Shown in pieces: positions 13,054-27,829 of a stretch of 64,000 bases of DNA (the first letter of the stretch is position 1; every line of letters starts with the position of its first letter). The position numbers were made by a program, and so were the translations under genes. Source of the DNA: Xylona heveae TC161. Taxonomy: Eukaryota; Ascomycota; Xylonomycetes; Xylonales; Xylonaceae. The notes below the pieces were generated by a model, which ran no database searches, was not told where the DNA came from, and worked only from the letters and a program-made list of their open reading frames with translations. Location: positions 1,674,001 through 1,738,000 of the forward strand of contig NW_017264197.1 in the NCBI RefSeq assembly GCF_001619985.1, given 5' to 3'.

Positions 13054-15081
13054 ATGAAGAGAGCGGCCAGACTTAAGCATTACGCGCTCAGCAAATATCG
13101 ACCGTGCATATTGTCTACAAGACGTCGTCATCATAATGCTTTATTATACAGCCCTACTTCAGGAGTGTATTTGAGACAGGAGTCTCCTTCAGCTCACAAT
13201 TATCATTTGCAAACACGCCTAATGAGTTCGGCGGGTGTCGAGCATCGATTCGCAGAACTATTTCATTATACCAGTGGTCGCTGGCTCTGGGACGAAGAAA
13301 AGCAAAAGGGCGATCGATTCGCTGCTTTTAATGTACCGGAACTTCAAAGAGTTGCTGCAAAGAGCATTGGAGCAAACGAATGTATTGCAATCACGAAACT
13401 AGCCGAGGGATCCTTCAACAAGACTTTCAAACTCCGGATGAATAACGGAACAAATGTCATTGCGAGAATTCCCCACCCAATTGCAGGTCCGCAGTACTAC
13501 ACTACGGCATCCGAAGTCGCAACGATGGATTTTGTAAGGATTCTCACGGGACTCAGAGTCTACATCAAGTCTGTTTCTAATCCATGTACAGGCCCGCAGT
13601 GTGCTAGAAATCCCAACTCCGAAAGTGTATGCGTGGAATGCGGATAAAAACAATCCCGTTGGCTCTGAATACATAATTATGGAAGAAGCCCGTGGCACAC
13701 AATTAGACGATATATGGAACGACCTTTCTCTGGAAGAAAGGATAGTGATTATGAAAGACCTTGTATCGATAGAGAAGAAAATGCTTTCCGTATCGTTCAA
13801 TAGGTTTGACATCGCGGTGAACTTGGGTCGTATCTCCTAGCACTAATCAGCACCTAGATACGGAAGCCTGTACTACGCCACCCAAAATATACCAGGCGCT
13901 GCAATGGCAGAAGTGGTGAGCGATGTGCCAGAAGAAGTCAAAAACACTGTGATGCGTCGCTTTGCAATCGGCCCTGTTGTAGAGAGAGATTATTGGAACA
14001 ACGAACGGGCTACGATGGATATTGACCGCGGGCCGTGTATGATTTCTCTCCCTTCTCATCACGCCATGTAGTTCCCCGTTAACTCTTCGAAGGGAAATGT
14101 GCTCAAGACTACGTCACCTCGCCAGCTCGTCGAGAGCTGCAATGGATTAAGCATTATGCGGTTCCCAAAACCCCGGACGATCCATTGATAACTTCTGTGA
14201 CACAAAATTCCCCCGATAGCCACCTTTCGCTGCTTCAGAAGTACCTAGAGGCTGCCCCATTTCTCCTCCCGGATGATCCTGCTATTGTTGCGCCTCATAT
14301 ATGGCATACGGACCTCCATTCAGCAAATATCTTTGTGGACCAGGGACATATCTGCAGTGTGATCGATTGGCAAGGAACGTGGGCAGCACCGTTGATACTT
14401 TGTGCGCGCCACGCCCGGCTGGTTGATTATCAAGGGGAGATTATCTTAAAGGCTCCCGCCAACTTCAACGATCTTGAACCGGATGAGAAAAATAAAATAA
14501 GGAGACAGATGAGCAGCTCGATAATTCTTTACCTCTACGAGAAGCAAATCGCAAAGGAAGCGCCCCTGCTGAACAAAGCTCTTCGCTTTAGTCATGGTCG
14601 AACAAGATGCGATCCTATCCATTTTGTTGGCGACACGTGGGATGATGATATATTTCCTTTACGAGAATCCTTGATCCGAGTAGAGAGGTAAGTTCAGCAT
14701 GCCATCTGAAGGCCATTCTGGGAACCTGAGTTGAGAGTGAAAGGTTACATCTCGCTGTCAAAGTGTTTGTGGCTAATTTTGCTCAGGTATTGGGACGAAT
14801 TGGGATTTGACTTTCCATGTCCTATACACTTTACAGAGGATGAGGTTTGCGCTCATGCGAAAGACGGTGAAGGTTGGAATGACGTTCAAGATTTCTGGAG
14901 TTCCGTTGCAGGTATTGTTTCGAGGGACGGATGGACTCCTAATCATCTTTACAATGATGCTGTTGCTCTTTTTCAAGAGTTGAGAGAGATCGGTCTAAAG
15001 TCCTTGGTGGACAAGGAGAGAGTGGAGTTTAAAAATCAGACTGAGTGGATTGAAACGCATTCTCGGGATCACAGAGTTTGA
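13054..15081 (+). CDS. AIM9-like aminoglycoside-phosphotransferase-fold protein (paralogue 1)
   Basis: Protein kinase-like/APH-fold family related to yeast AIM9 (altered inheritance of mitochondria 9), whose biochemical substrate is not established. Exons are 13054..13533, 13592..13803, 13858..14036, 14093..14687 and 14787..15081, giving 586 aa. The first 50 residues are Arg/Ser/His rich with almost no acidic residues, compatible with a mitochondrial presequence. Family landmarks are FHYTSGRWLW, FNVPELQRVAAKSIG, KLAEGSFNKTF, ARIPHPIAGP, EVATMDF, DLHSANIFVDQG and VIDWQGTWAAP. The catalytic-loop motif HTDLHSAN (His362, Asp364, Asn369) and the metal-binding IDWQ are intact, so it may be an active phosphotransferase. 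It lies beside an old yellow enzyme and is paralogous to the gene at 20241-22111. Confidence 0.85.
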
Positions 15082-15538
15082 AATGGGGCACATTTTGCAT
15101 GAAATATTGTTTTAAATGGATTACTGATTTGAACAGTCATTAAAGCCTCGGATACTTTACTACAGGTAGGATTATAGGATGCGATTGAAATATTCATATG
15201 ACGAAGACATTTGAGTAAAGTTGATAATTTCTTGGTCAAAATATATGGCTCGTAAGAAGCTGGTTTCAACAAAAAATAAAAGAGTATCTTGGGACAAGTC
15301 TTGGGACGAGTTAAAAATATACCTGGCTTGATATCTCTTAAAGAATCTAAAAAAACTTAGGCCTCTAAGAAATTAAAGCTTGAGATCCAATATTACTCTA
15401 TCAAATCGTCTTCCCTTTCTTTGCTAGACTTCGAGATAGGCCTCAAAACTACCTATAAGGGATTATTACATCTACAATTTATTTGTGATATATTACAACA
15501 TAATGCATGATTCTGGGAGCATGCTATGCATCGACAAT
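15082..15538. other. AT-rich convergent intergenic region
   Basis: Lies between the 3' ends of paralogue 1 and the old yellow enzyme. It holds a short direct repeat, CTTGGGAC at 15288-15295 and 15300-15307, and low-complexity AT-rich DNA. It may be a decayed repeat, but no family could be recognised. Confidence 0.4.
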
Positions 15539-18696
<3,158 letters not shown>

Positions 18697-20113
18697 ATGG
18701 CTGCCGCTGCCGGTCCCGTGGGCCAGCCCGATATCACGTACACCCCAGATTTCGACAAATATCAAGCTCGGACCAAGCGCCGTACCGCAACTGAGAAGCT
18801 TCAGCAAACTCTACCAGAGGGATTCCCTGCGAAGCTAGAGTCGGATCTTGTATGGGATGGAAATAATGTGGCGGAACACTATGAGTGGAATTACCAGCTG
18901 ACACCGGCCGACCTTGGTGAAATTGACGCAGCCGTGAAGCACTTCAAGTGTATGGAGCATTATCCTTACCAGAAAACCTTAGGGGAGAGTTGATGAGCTA
19001 AAATATCGGGATTTATGCAGCATTGAACAAGCCGCTCGGCGAGATCACGCAGGAGACCTTTCCCCTGCCGAACCTTCATGCGACGTTACGAGAAATCTCC
19101 CTGGAGATTCACAACGGACATGGCTTCAAGGTTGTCCGCGGTGTTCCCGTGGATAACTATTCACGAGAAGAGAATATTATCATCTATGCTGGTATTTCGT
19201 CTCATGTGGCACCCATTCGGGGCCGCCAGGACAACACTTGGGACGGAAAGCCGGCAGATGTTGTGTTGGCCCATATTAAAGATCTGAGCTCAACGGTCGA
19301 TGCCAAGGACATTGGCGCGCCGGTCTATACAGCAGAGAAGCAAGTGTTTCATACGGACTCGGGCGACGTCATTGGACTTTTTGCCTTGAGTGAAGGTGCC
19401 GAGGGAGGAGAAAGTTATCTCGCAAGTACTGGACAAGTGTACAATGTGCTTGCCGCATCAAGGCCAGACCTTATCCACACTCTTGCTGAGCCTTGGGCGT
19501 TTGATGAGTAAGTGGGCGGCGTATTTGCACTCATAATTTTTACATATATGTTTGGCCATGCAGCCATGCTAATGCCGGAGATGTAGATTCGGTAAAAATG
19601 GTGATGCATATATTCCTCGCCCAGTCCTATTTTATCTGCCAGCAACATCCGACCATCCTGAGCGACTAATCATTCAATATGCCCGTCGTAGCTTTACGGG
19701 ATACTGGGGCTATCCACGCTCAGCGAACATTCCACCCTTGACAGAGGCGCAAGCTGAAGCACTAGATGCATTGCATTTTACCGCTGAGAAATATGCCTTG
19801 GCTCTCAACTTCCACAAAGGTGACATTCAATATGCTAATAACCTCAGCATTTACCATGCGCGAGGCGGCTTCCGCGACACAAAGGAAAAACAGTGAGTCT
19901 CTCGAAGAGAAAAGAATTGAGCAATTGACCTGTTTGCTGACTCTCCTTGCTAGACGTCATCTTCTCCGGGTTTGGCTTCGTGATCCTGAATTCGAATGGA
20001 AGAAACCAGGCATCTTGAAGAAACGGTTCGATCGTGTGTATGCCGACCTGAATCCTGAAAGATCGGTTTTTCCGTTTGAACCCTACATTCGACACGTCAA
20101 TGGGGGTAATTGA
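18697..20113 (+). CDS. TauD/TfdA-type Fe(II)/2-oxoglutarate-dependent dioxygenase
   Basis: Non-haem iron oxygenase with the double-stranded beta-helix fold. Exons are 18697..18949, 19021..19507, 19587..19892 and 19954..20113, giving 401 aa. The iron-binding facial triad is visible as VFHTDSGD (His195, Asp197) and IYHARGGF (His337), with the 2-oxoglutarate-binding Arg expected in the following segment RHLLRVWLRDPE. The conserved NLSIYHAR context and the 400-residue length fit the fungal TauD-like group of unknown substrates rather than true taurine dioxygenases. Splice sites were confirmed by continuous family-like sequence across each junction (FDE-FGKNGD and KEKQ-RHLLR). It lies between the old yellow enzyme and the second AIM9-like gene and converges on the latter with 127 bp between stops. 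Confidence 0.87.
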
Positions 20114-20240
20114 TACAAAAAATGGCTGTTCGGAAAGATATGACTGTCTGCTGTGTATCAGCTGTTCTACCGTACATTTCTCAGCTATACACACAGTAAT
20201 GAAATAAAGAAATAAGTTCCTGAAGTCAAGATCCAACCAA

Positions 20241-22111
20241 TTACATGTACTCTTCCTCATCAAAGTCGTCAAAAATCCAATTCTCCTCTAATCTCAACTT
20301 TTCCTCACCAGACTCAGCAAGTTCAATGAACATATTTTTCAGCTTTTGTTCCCGTTGCTTCACCTCGTCATAGATGTCGGGCGGTACCCATCCTTCGGGA
20401 CCAATGCCGCCAATAGCGTCACAGCAAGACTGGAGGTGCTCATCCGCTTCAGTCTTTGCGGCATCCAGCCGCAAACATTCGCTGATTTCTTCCTCTGAAT
20501 ATGCTATTGGGCAAGGAAGCATTGCATCACCCGTCTTACTTGGTGCTGAATTGACAAATCTCGACCAGCTCTTAGCCACATGAACCAGATCCGCTTTGAG
20601 AGTCACATTATCGCCCTCCCAGGGCTCACTCGCGTGGTGGAAAGCCTTGCGTCTCAGTATGCTCAAATCAGCTGACAACGCATTGTAATGAAGTGGATTT
20701 ATTTTCGAAGTCAGCGCAAAGTAGAAGTAATGTAGCTGGCGCCTTCGTAAAAGCTCGAGTTGTTCGAGTCGCTCTTTTTCTTCTAATTCGTTGAAATTGT
20801 CAGGTAAAACAGGGAATTTCAGGGACTCTGAGACGTCGTCCCCGTAATTCTGGATGCTATTTGGAATTCCACATTGTAGAAACAATGGGAGCACTGTGCA
20901 GCCTTGCCAATCAATTAAGCCGGTGATCTCAAGCTCATCAGAGACAAATATGTTGCTCGGTTGAAGATCAGGGTGCCGTATAGTTGGACGTGTGAGAGCG
21001 GGTTCATTCTCTGGTACGAGATAAGGCGCAACTTGAAGATATTTGTTCAAATTTGCTATATGCTCGAGATGCGATTGTGGCTGGTAATTGTATATCTCTC
21101 TACGGAGACGCTGGAAAGGCTGAAGCGGCCGCCCGAATTTTTCCAAGTAAGCAATTTCCTTTTTGGCACCGGCTGTAATTGCTGCCGTACAATCTCTATC
21201 TTTTGAATATTAATTGATATATTTCCTTTACATGACAAGGTTATTGGAAATTAGATACTCACATGGTCCTCGATTAACTGAAAGATTTAGTCTCTTACCA
21301 TACCATAACCCAGGCGTAAGATCAGGCCCAATACAGAAACTGTCCTTTCCAGATGAATGGGTGCTAAGAACAATAGGTTTATCGACTTCAGGTTGTAGAT
21401 CGTCCGTATAATATAGACTTCCACTTGCAGGAAACCCTATATCGAAAAGTCGGGCCTCCAACTCAACAATTTCAGTTATTATTTTGATCCTGTCGCTTTC
21501 AGACAAATCAAACCAAATATCACTCAAATTTGTCCCACGAACGAGCTCCATGAAGATGTACTCTGTGCCCGCAGTGTTTGTGGACACAGGGGAATAGCCG
21601 TAGACCTTCGGTACGGGTATCCCGTTGTTGCGAAGAAAATCCATTGTCGCTACTTCGCTCGCCACGAGCAGATGTTTGGGCTCAGTGACTGGATATGGAA
21701 TGCGAGCAACAAATTGAAAGCCATCCCGCATGGAGATGCGAAATGTCCGATTGAACCCACCTTCTGCAAGTTTCTCGAACCCAGCGACATCTTCTTCTTT
21801 CTGGCCGATTGATGCAGCTGCAAGGCGCTTCAGTTCAGGAACATTAAAGACACGCTTTCTTTCAGATTGTCTCAGTTCATTATTGAAGCTATTGCAATAA
21901 ATCAGCGGTGTTAGTCTTTTTTACAGGCGTTAAAAAAGGTGACAAACATCCATCGCCCAGACGTATATGCGAATAATTCAGGGAATTCCTGTACTCTCTG
22001 GCGCAAAAATGAGCGACATGTAAAATTCTTTCTTAAAGGCAATCTGAGTGTTGGAAATGAAGAACATAGGAAGTTGATAGGCAGGCGCCTTAGATGGTTA
22101 AAACATTCCAT
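20241..22111 (-). CDS. AIM9-like aminoglycoside-phosphotransferase-fold protein (paralogue 2)
   Basis: Second member of the AIM9/APH-fold family. The model is complement(20241..21199, 21263..21888, 21948..22111), 582 aa. It aligns by eye with paralogue 1 through FAYTSGRW, FNVPELKRLAAASIG, KLAEGGFNRTF, ARIPYPVTEP, EVATMDF, YIFMELVRGTNLSDIW and the catalytic loop HPDLQPSNIFVSD (His339, Asp341, Asn346), then LIDWQG. The N-terminus (MECFNHLRRLPINFLCSS) is basic and hydrophobic with no acidic residue after Glu2, compatible with mitochondrial import. The acceptor of the last intron is uncertain. The AAAAG site used restores the length expected between NRGP and KKEIAYLEKFGRP but gives Tyr where paralogue 1 has Trp; acceptors 15 and 24 nt further in would also keep the frame. 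The C-terminus is very acidic. Confidence 0.83.
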
Positions 22112-22336
22112 GATTTCATTGTGTTGAATGAATGAAGTGTGTGAGGTTGAAGGTGCAAGGATCCAGATTTAGATTCGACCCTGCAAGGCTGAGCGGCAAG
22201 GGGTTCAGCACATGGGTACCCGGTAAATTTATTGAAGTAGGAGATTGTGACCTCACAGCAAACGTTCATATGTACAATAAATTGCGAAGCCGCCCTCTCA
22301 TTTCTTTTTCTTTTTCTTTTTCCTTTTGGAGGAAGG

Positions 22337-22546
22337 TCAAGATAAAGAAAGAAGAATAATATGCTGCGAAGTCTGGCATCTGTAATATATTATATAACCC
22401 ATCAAGGTATCATGTCGTTCTCGATCTCCAACCTTCATATCTTGAAAATTGCTGCCGAGAATCTCTTGGGTGTTTGCCATCTCAATATATCTGTCAATAA
22501 TTGTTTCCGTCTCTTCCCTGACGAGCTTGGCTTCATCAATTATTCT
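22337..22546 (-). pseudogene. Protein-like open segment, possible exon of an unrecognised gene
   Basis: Sixty-nine codons open after a possible CATTAG acceptor and ending in TGA. The sequence is strongly helix-like and charged: RIIDEAKLVREETETII, then RYIEMANTQEILG and DMKVGDRERHDTLMG. Composition and periodicity look coding, but I do not recognise the family and could not find an ATG exon or neighbouring exons. Confidence 0.25.
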
Positions 22547-24947
22547 CTAATGCTCGGCACTGAGAAACGAGAGTACGGATCCAGCAAGGATTTATTAAAT
22601 TAGTAGTCTTAGAAAGCTGATTTGCCTTTTCAAAAGCCTAAAGAACAGATAATCAGGAGAACAAGATCAAGACCTCCTCCAAAAAGATGATTGTCTGCCT
22701 GAATGCAACCCGAAAAAAAAAGCCCCCAAATAATCCGATCTTGATGATTTAATCGGTTCCTCCCATGACCACTGGTTCCTTTCCCGTGACGCTGCCCTCA
22801 TCTACTGTCATTTCCTGCTCCACAGTACATGTACAGTCTGGAGGTACTTTGAAGATTATAATAAAGAGGCATATTCTTCTCAGACCAGGATACAAAGCAA
22901 TGGAATTAACGAACATCTCAAGCTCGGTCTAGATAATAAATAGACATCTGGAAATATGTCAACAATTTCGGCAAACAACTATAGAAAAATGAAAGCTTCA
23001 TCCAAGTCGTCAAACAACTCATCATAGGGAAACCTTTCGACTTGACAAGAAATATGTCGTTATGATCGCTCTTAAACAAGAAATGGACGAGCAGAATGCA
23101 ATATAATTAGATTTATATAATGCACTCCTAGAGGCAGCTTCAGAGCGTTCGCGTTTGGAAATAACACCAAGTATGATGAAGAAAGATCCAGAATGCCAAG
23201 ACGCGTAATCTTTCGGCCTTGCAAGAAAAGCATGACTGCATGGGGTATGAACTCCAATGCTTAGTTCCTTGTTGTGGTTGGAGGGCTTTTCTCTCTCAGA
23301 CCTGCCATGTCAAAGTAAAGCCGAGCTGCCATGCCACCCCAATTGACCTGATGTGCCGTTATAGCACAAGGATTTGTCAAAGATGAAGAAGTATTGGATT
23401 CTTAGCATATGAAGCTGTAGATTGAAGTAGGATGATCCGACGTGTTTCCACCAAATATAATTATGCTTGCTGAATTTGTTGGACCTTCCCAAATGAGCAA
23501 TTTCCACTTTTTCCTGAAAATGAGCGCTACACCGTTGTTTTATCTCTGACCTAGGATCACAATTGAATTGTATGCTTAGCAATATGTATGAGATTTGAGC
23601 GTAGTACGGCAGTCTGAACAGGTACGCATCACCTCCCTCGTGAGTTATAATTGCTCTTCGAAGGTCTGGCTGAGCACTATCTTGTTGTCCCTTTGAACGG
23701 GAGAGAAATCTGGAATTAATAGTTCCTATGCACATATTACCTGCACTGTGTTGACGGAAGAACCTGATGTATCGACTGAGAGCTAGGCTCCTAAATTGAG
23801 GAAGAAGGACCAGCCAGGAGATATCCCATGCACAAGATGGTAGCAGAACTGCAGCTGAGGACACTTGATGCCGTCTGTTCAACCCAGGCAGCCCCTTTTT
23901 GGATCGATGAGCTCAAGGTTTGCAAAGAAAATAACGGCGTGTCTTCCGCTCCACGACAAGCGTCCCGAAAGGATATCTTTCACACATGCTGAGTGGGGTC
24001 ATTCTTGTCAGTGCAGAAAGCAATCAATTGCTTCTGTGAAAGATCCGCCGCGCCAGGCATGGCACCGGCGCTCTTCCTCGAACTTTTGTATGTTCTTCCT
24101 TTTGTTCGTATGCTTTTCTTGATTTGAGACCGGAGAGTCCTTTAAAACCCTCGGTTATTTTGCAGTGCATGAGCTTGGAGATTGGACCAGATTGGGATTT
24201 CCAGGGTTGCAGACTTATAAGAGATCTATAGAAGCTTAGCATTTGCAAAGGGTCATAGATATCCAGGCGGAGCCATACCAGTATTATTATGTTTTTAATA
24301 ATGCGGGTTCCAATTCCTGTTCAGCTTCTGCATGAAGCTAAGATCTTGTTTCAGTTATAAAAATACATTCTGGCTGCTCTGTAAAACACACGTAGGATGT
24401 CCATGATGAAGAGATGTTTTTCGACCTCTGATGCGACCATCGCTTAGCCTTCTCCTGCTTCGGGCGTCAACCAGCGTTGAAGAGCTGCGTTGTTGTTATC
24501 CCGGACTATGTTATCATGATCACCCCAAATTGTTTTGTCACGTAGATTGTCATCTTGTCGGCTCTTTGTGATGGCTGAATGCAACAATAGGTCGCCACCA
24601 CTGTTTCGAAGTTGATATAAGGCGCTGTACATGTTGCTACAAATGTCTGTTGTGTTTGTTCCACCCCTTCAATATATACAATTCATCCTGCGCCTCCTTG
24701 ACCTTAATTCATTAATTTAAAGTCGGGCCTGCCCAGATTGCGAAATTGATAGATTTGGTATGAGATTGGATGTGGTGTTTAGATTTGGCGGGCTTGAAGT
24801 CTTGGATGCTGGATGTGATTGCTCGTTTCATATTGTAGTACGGTCGAGCTTTTGCGCGAAGTCTTTCAAATGGTCATTGTATTTTTAAGGGTTACGCATC
24901 ATCCAATAACATAGGACTTTTGACGGTTCAACTATTGACGTTAAACG

Positions 24948-25517
24948 TCAATTCCCATGTGCAAGTCGTACTGAAACGTGACGGCCACAATCATGATGAT
25001 ATCCGTAGCGGCTGTCCGAACAGCCACTTTTCTCTGATACTGTTGCAAGAGCGAGAATAAGTTGATAGAGCATTGTGAAAGTTGCAATATTTGACTGGCC
25101 TGTAGGAAGCAGCAAGCGTTGTGACAAAACTTGGATATGTTGGGTCGTAGATGTAAATCTAGAGTTGGAATATCTTTTTCTTGATTCCATATGCACTCCA
25201 GTATGACAATCAACATTCCCATCTGGATTGAGCCACCCGTCTTCACGCATCTCTGCATGGTGAGCACTGTATGGTTTCGACTTTTCCTTGAGCAAGTGCT
25301 TGCACAATGAACTAATACTAGCATATTCTCTGTTGCACTCTGCATATGGGCAGCATAGGCATCCGTCTCCCTGCCTTGGAGATGTATGGGATGACGATGG
25401 TGACGAGATCAGGGTCTCCATTATTATAAGGTCGGATTTGTTCCACCCTAGAGCTTCCGACCCATACGCACCGAAGTCGAAGGAGTGAGGGGAAGGACAG
25501 GCCTCTCGGTCGCTCAA
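24948..25517 (-). CDS. Uncertain ORF with a C2H2-like cysteine/histidine motif
   Basis: Open frame of 189 codons. It lacks an ATG at its upstream end; the first in-frame Met is at about 25421 (METLISSPSSS). A segment CPYAECNREYASISSLCKH has the C-x4-C-x12-H start of a C2H2 finger, but the closing His is not at canonical spacing (next His residues follow SKPYSAHH). No homologous family is recognised. It may be a small zinc-finger-like protein with a missing first exon, a remnant, or chance. Confidence 0.28.
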   Translation of the reverse strand: MSDREACPSPHSFDFGAYGSEALGWNKSDLIIMETLISSPSSSHTSPRQGDGCLCCPYAECNREYASISSLCKHLLKEKSKPYSAHHAEMREDGWLNPDGNVDCHTGVHMESRKRYSNSRFTSTTQHIQVLSQRLLLPTGQSNIATFTMLYQLILALATVSEKSGCSDSRYGYHHDCGRHVSVRLAHGN

Positions 25518-27072
25518 TTGAGATTATAGCGTGTATATAAATTTGCTTGTCGTTGGTGAGAAGATAGTGAGAAATTCTTTGAGATTAAAGTAAGAATGAA
25601 GGAGACTTGCGCTGTGTAGGTTCTTATCAGACTAAAGTGAAACGTTAGTGAGAGACTTGATGATGCTGAAGTGAGAAGACGTCGTCAATGAATTAGAGAA
25701 GACAGTAAACCTAAGTTGTAATGAAGTATACTTACCACTGAATGCACCTTTTCTAAAAGATTCTACCTCTATTTTGCTCCATTTCGAATGACACGTCTTG
25801 AACGGGTTCGTTCGTTCGAATACATTATTTGGTGGTGTTGCCAGCAAGAAAAGAGTCCCACGAGATTTGGTTTTACAAACAGCGTTTGCCACTGTGTCAA
25901 ATATGTACCACCGGAAGGAACTGATGAGAAATCGTGGAAGGAAGCAGGAGCTGGTACGTTCTATCTCCAGCCGTTTGGAATACCTCCAATGATCTCTCCT
26001 CTCTTGCAAGTCTCTCGTTCGGGCCTTCCACGGTATGGTCTCAAAGACAGGAAGCAGCGACAGATGAAGCTACAAACGGCCAATGACACAGATCCGCTCC
26101 ATCAAGAGCTGCAAGCAGCATGGTCTCGAGTCTCGACCAAACCTAGTAGTATCACTGTTGTATCCAGAAAAAGAGGCTGCGTGGCATTGATGATGTCGGT
26201 CGAGTAAACAGTTCAGCTTGGACCAAAAGACCTGGAAGATTTTTGTAATCAATATATTAAATGATATAGTCCATTCATTTTTAGGGCAATTATGGCCCTT
26301 AGTTCTTAGGTAAACAAACATGCAGTAGGTTCAGGCTGCCTTCTCTGATTTTGAGGCAATTTTTGTTTCGTCTGGGGCCATTTCCGCCATCCCCAAGAGC
26401 ATTTGAATTCAGCCGCAGTAGGTATCACTATAATGGAACAATCTACCAATCAGCACACGTGGGAAATAAGAAAAACTTATCTAAACCACGAGACAACATG
26501 TATTGACTGCGGAGGAAGTTGGAACAATACATCGACGGCCTAGGAACAATGCTCCCGCGCAGCCAACCACGGCACATCGTTTTTGGCTATATTTCCAGTG
26601 CCACGGTACTGCTCGACGACATATTTCAGGCTCTTCGCCTTCTCGTGATGCCTCTTTGAAGCCTTGCGTATTGCCTTTACAGCACCTGGCATGCCGCATG
26701 CACATCTTTGGTCTCAGGTTGCAAAGCCAATCCGTAATAATTTGATCCCATTAGTTTCTGTGGTCGCCATAGTAGTAATAGATTTCATATTCAAGTCTGA
26801 GCAGTTCTTTTCCCTCCATCCATTGTGTTACTAGGTTTAGAAGCTGAACAATCAAGGTCGGTTTGAATGGAAGGTAGGTCCTTCGTCTATTTTATAGCCG
26901 CCGTCTCTCGGGCTACTTCTACGAGACATTGTTAGCACATATGAACGCTTTTACAGAGTACTGCAGGTCAAAAAAAAAGGCTCTCAACTTATGTGGATTC
27001 TCCACTCCATGATGACGCAAGTCAGCAAATAAACCAAGAGTAAAAAAAAGGAGGGAAAAAAGGAAAGAAAAT

Positions 27073-27163
27073 TCCGGTACCGGGAATTGAACCCGGGGCC
27101 TCGCGGCGCTGGATAATGAACACCCATGAAAACGCGAAATGTTAGCCACTACACCATACCGGA
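27073..27163 (-). tRNA. tRNA-Glu (anticodon UUC) with intron
   Basis: Minus-strand cloverleaf. The acceptor stem is TCCGGTA paired with TACCGGA, the D-arm TGGTGTAGTGGCTAACAT contains the A box, and the T-arm CCGGGTTCAATTCCCGG contains the B box. The anticodon stem TCGCG/CGCGA encloses TT-TTC-A, so the anticodon is TTC (Glu). About 19 nt of extra sequence follow the base 3' to the anticodon, the canonical position of nuclear tRNA introns, leaving a 72-nt mature tRNA. Confidence 0.93.
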
Positions 27164-27334
27164 TTGTCGTGTAAATAACAAGCGACTATCTCGTTGACTA
27201 TCTCGTGCAAAACAAGCTCAGGGCTGTAGAGCGTCAACCAGCATGTATCAGGGTTCAATAAACGTCTGGGCACTGGACACGTCAGGATCTTCTGTAAGTT
27301 CAAATTCTTCAATGTACTTGACTTTAATTTTGTG

Positions 27335-27523
27335 TCAGGACTCGATGAAAAAAGCTTGGGACATGGCCACCGTGTTATATCGTATCTCAAGTGCATCATT
27401 TTTTCTTGACATCTCGTCAAGCTGTCTCTGCATCAGATCGTGCTGAGCCAACATTATATCCAAGATCTGGGAATTGGTTGTAGAAGTCATTTGAATAAGT
27501 CGCACAATCTTCTGAAAGACCAA
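27335..27523 (-). other. Short coiled-coil-like open segment
   Basis: Sixty-two codons with a heptad-like, charged sequence (LAQHDLMQRQLDEMSRKNDAL). A downstream piece in another frame reads KYIEEFELTEDPDVSS and could be joined by a GT..AG intron of about 53 nt. This may be the tail of a small unannotated gene or a remnant. No family is recognised. Confidence 0.25.
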
Positions 27524-27829
27524 ATATTAGTATAATCCGGTAACTTTGTCATCATTCATTATATTATTTTGTATGGAGAAAACAAAGAGCGAGAAAGCAG
27601 CACTTCTGAGTTATGGCCAGATATAGACGTCCGTAGAAGCTTTGTTTTTGTAAGAAAGAGGTAGAACCCAGGAAGGAAAACCAGTTGGGTGATGATTGGC
27701 ATCAATATATATGCCCGTAATGTCGCCCATGGAGTCGGGCTGCTTCACAGCTTTGAATTGCCTCGTCGACTTCACCGCCAGGCTCCCACGCAAGAATGCG
27801 CTTCACAACTCCTCCAAAATTCACAGCCT

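Larger units (their letters stand above)
22112..27072. other. Gene-poor 5 kb interval
   Basis: AT-rich DNA with many short open frames, none of them a full recognisable gene. Protein-like pieces at 22337-22546 and 24948-25517 are listed separately. A plus-strand stretch near 23060-23215 (containing LYNALLEAASERSRLEITPSM) and another from 23835 (ATG-initiated, about 51 codons, containing STQAAPFWIDELKV) also read like coding fragments broken by stops. The pattern suggests decayed or unrecognised genes. Confidence 0.4.
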
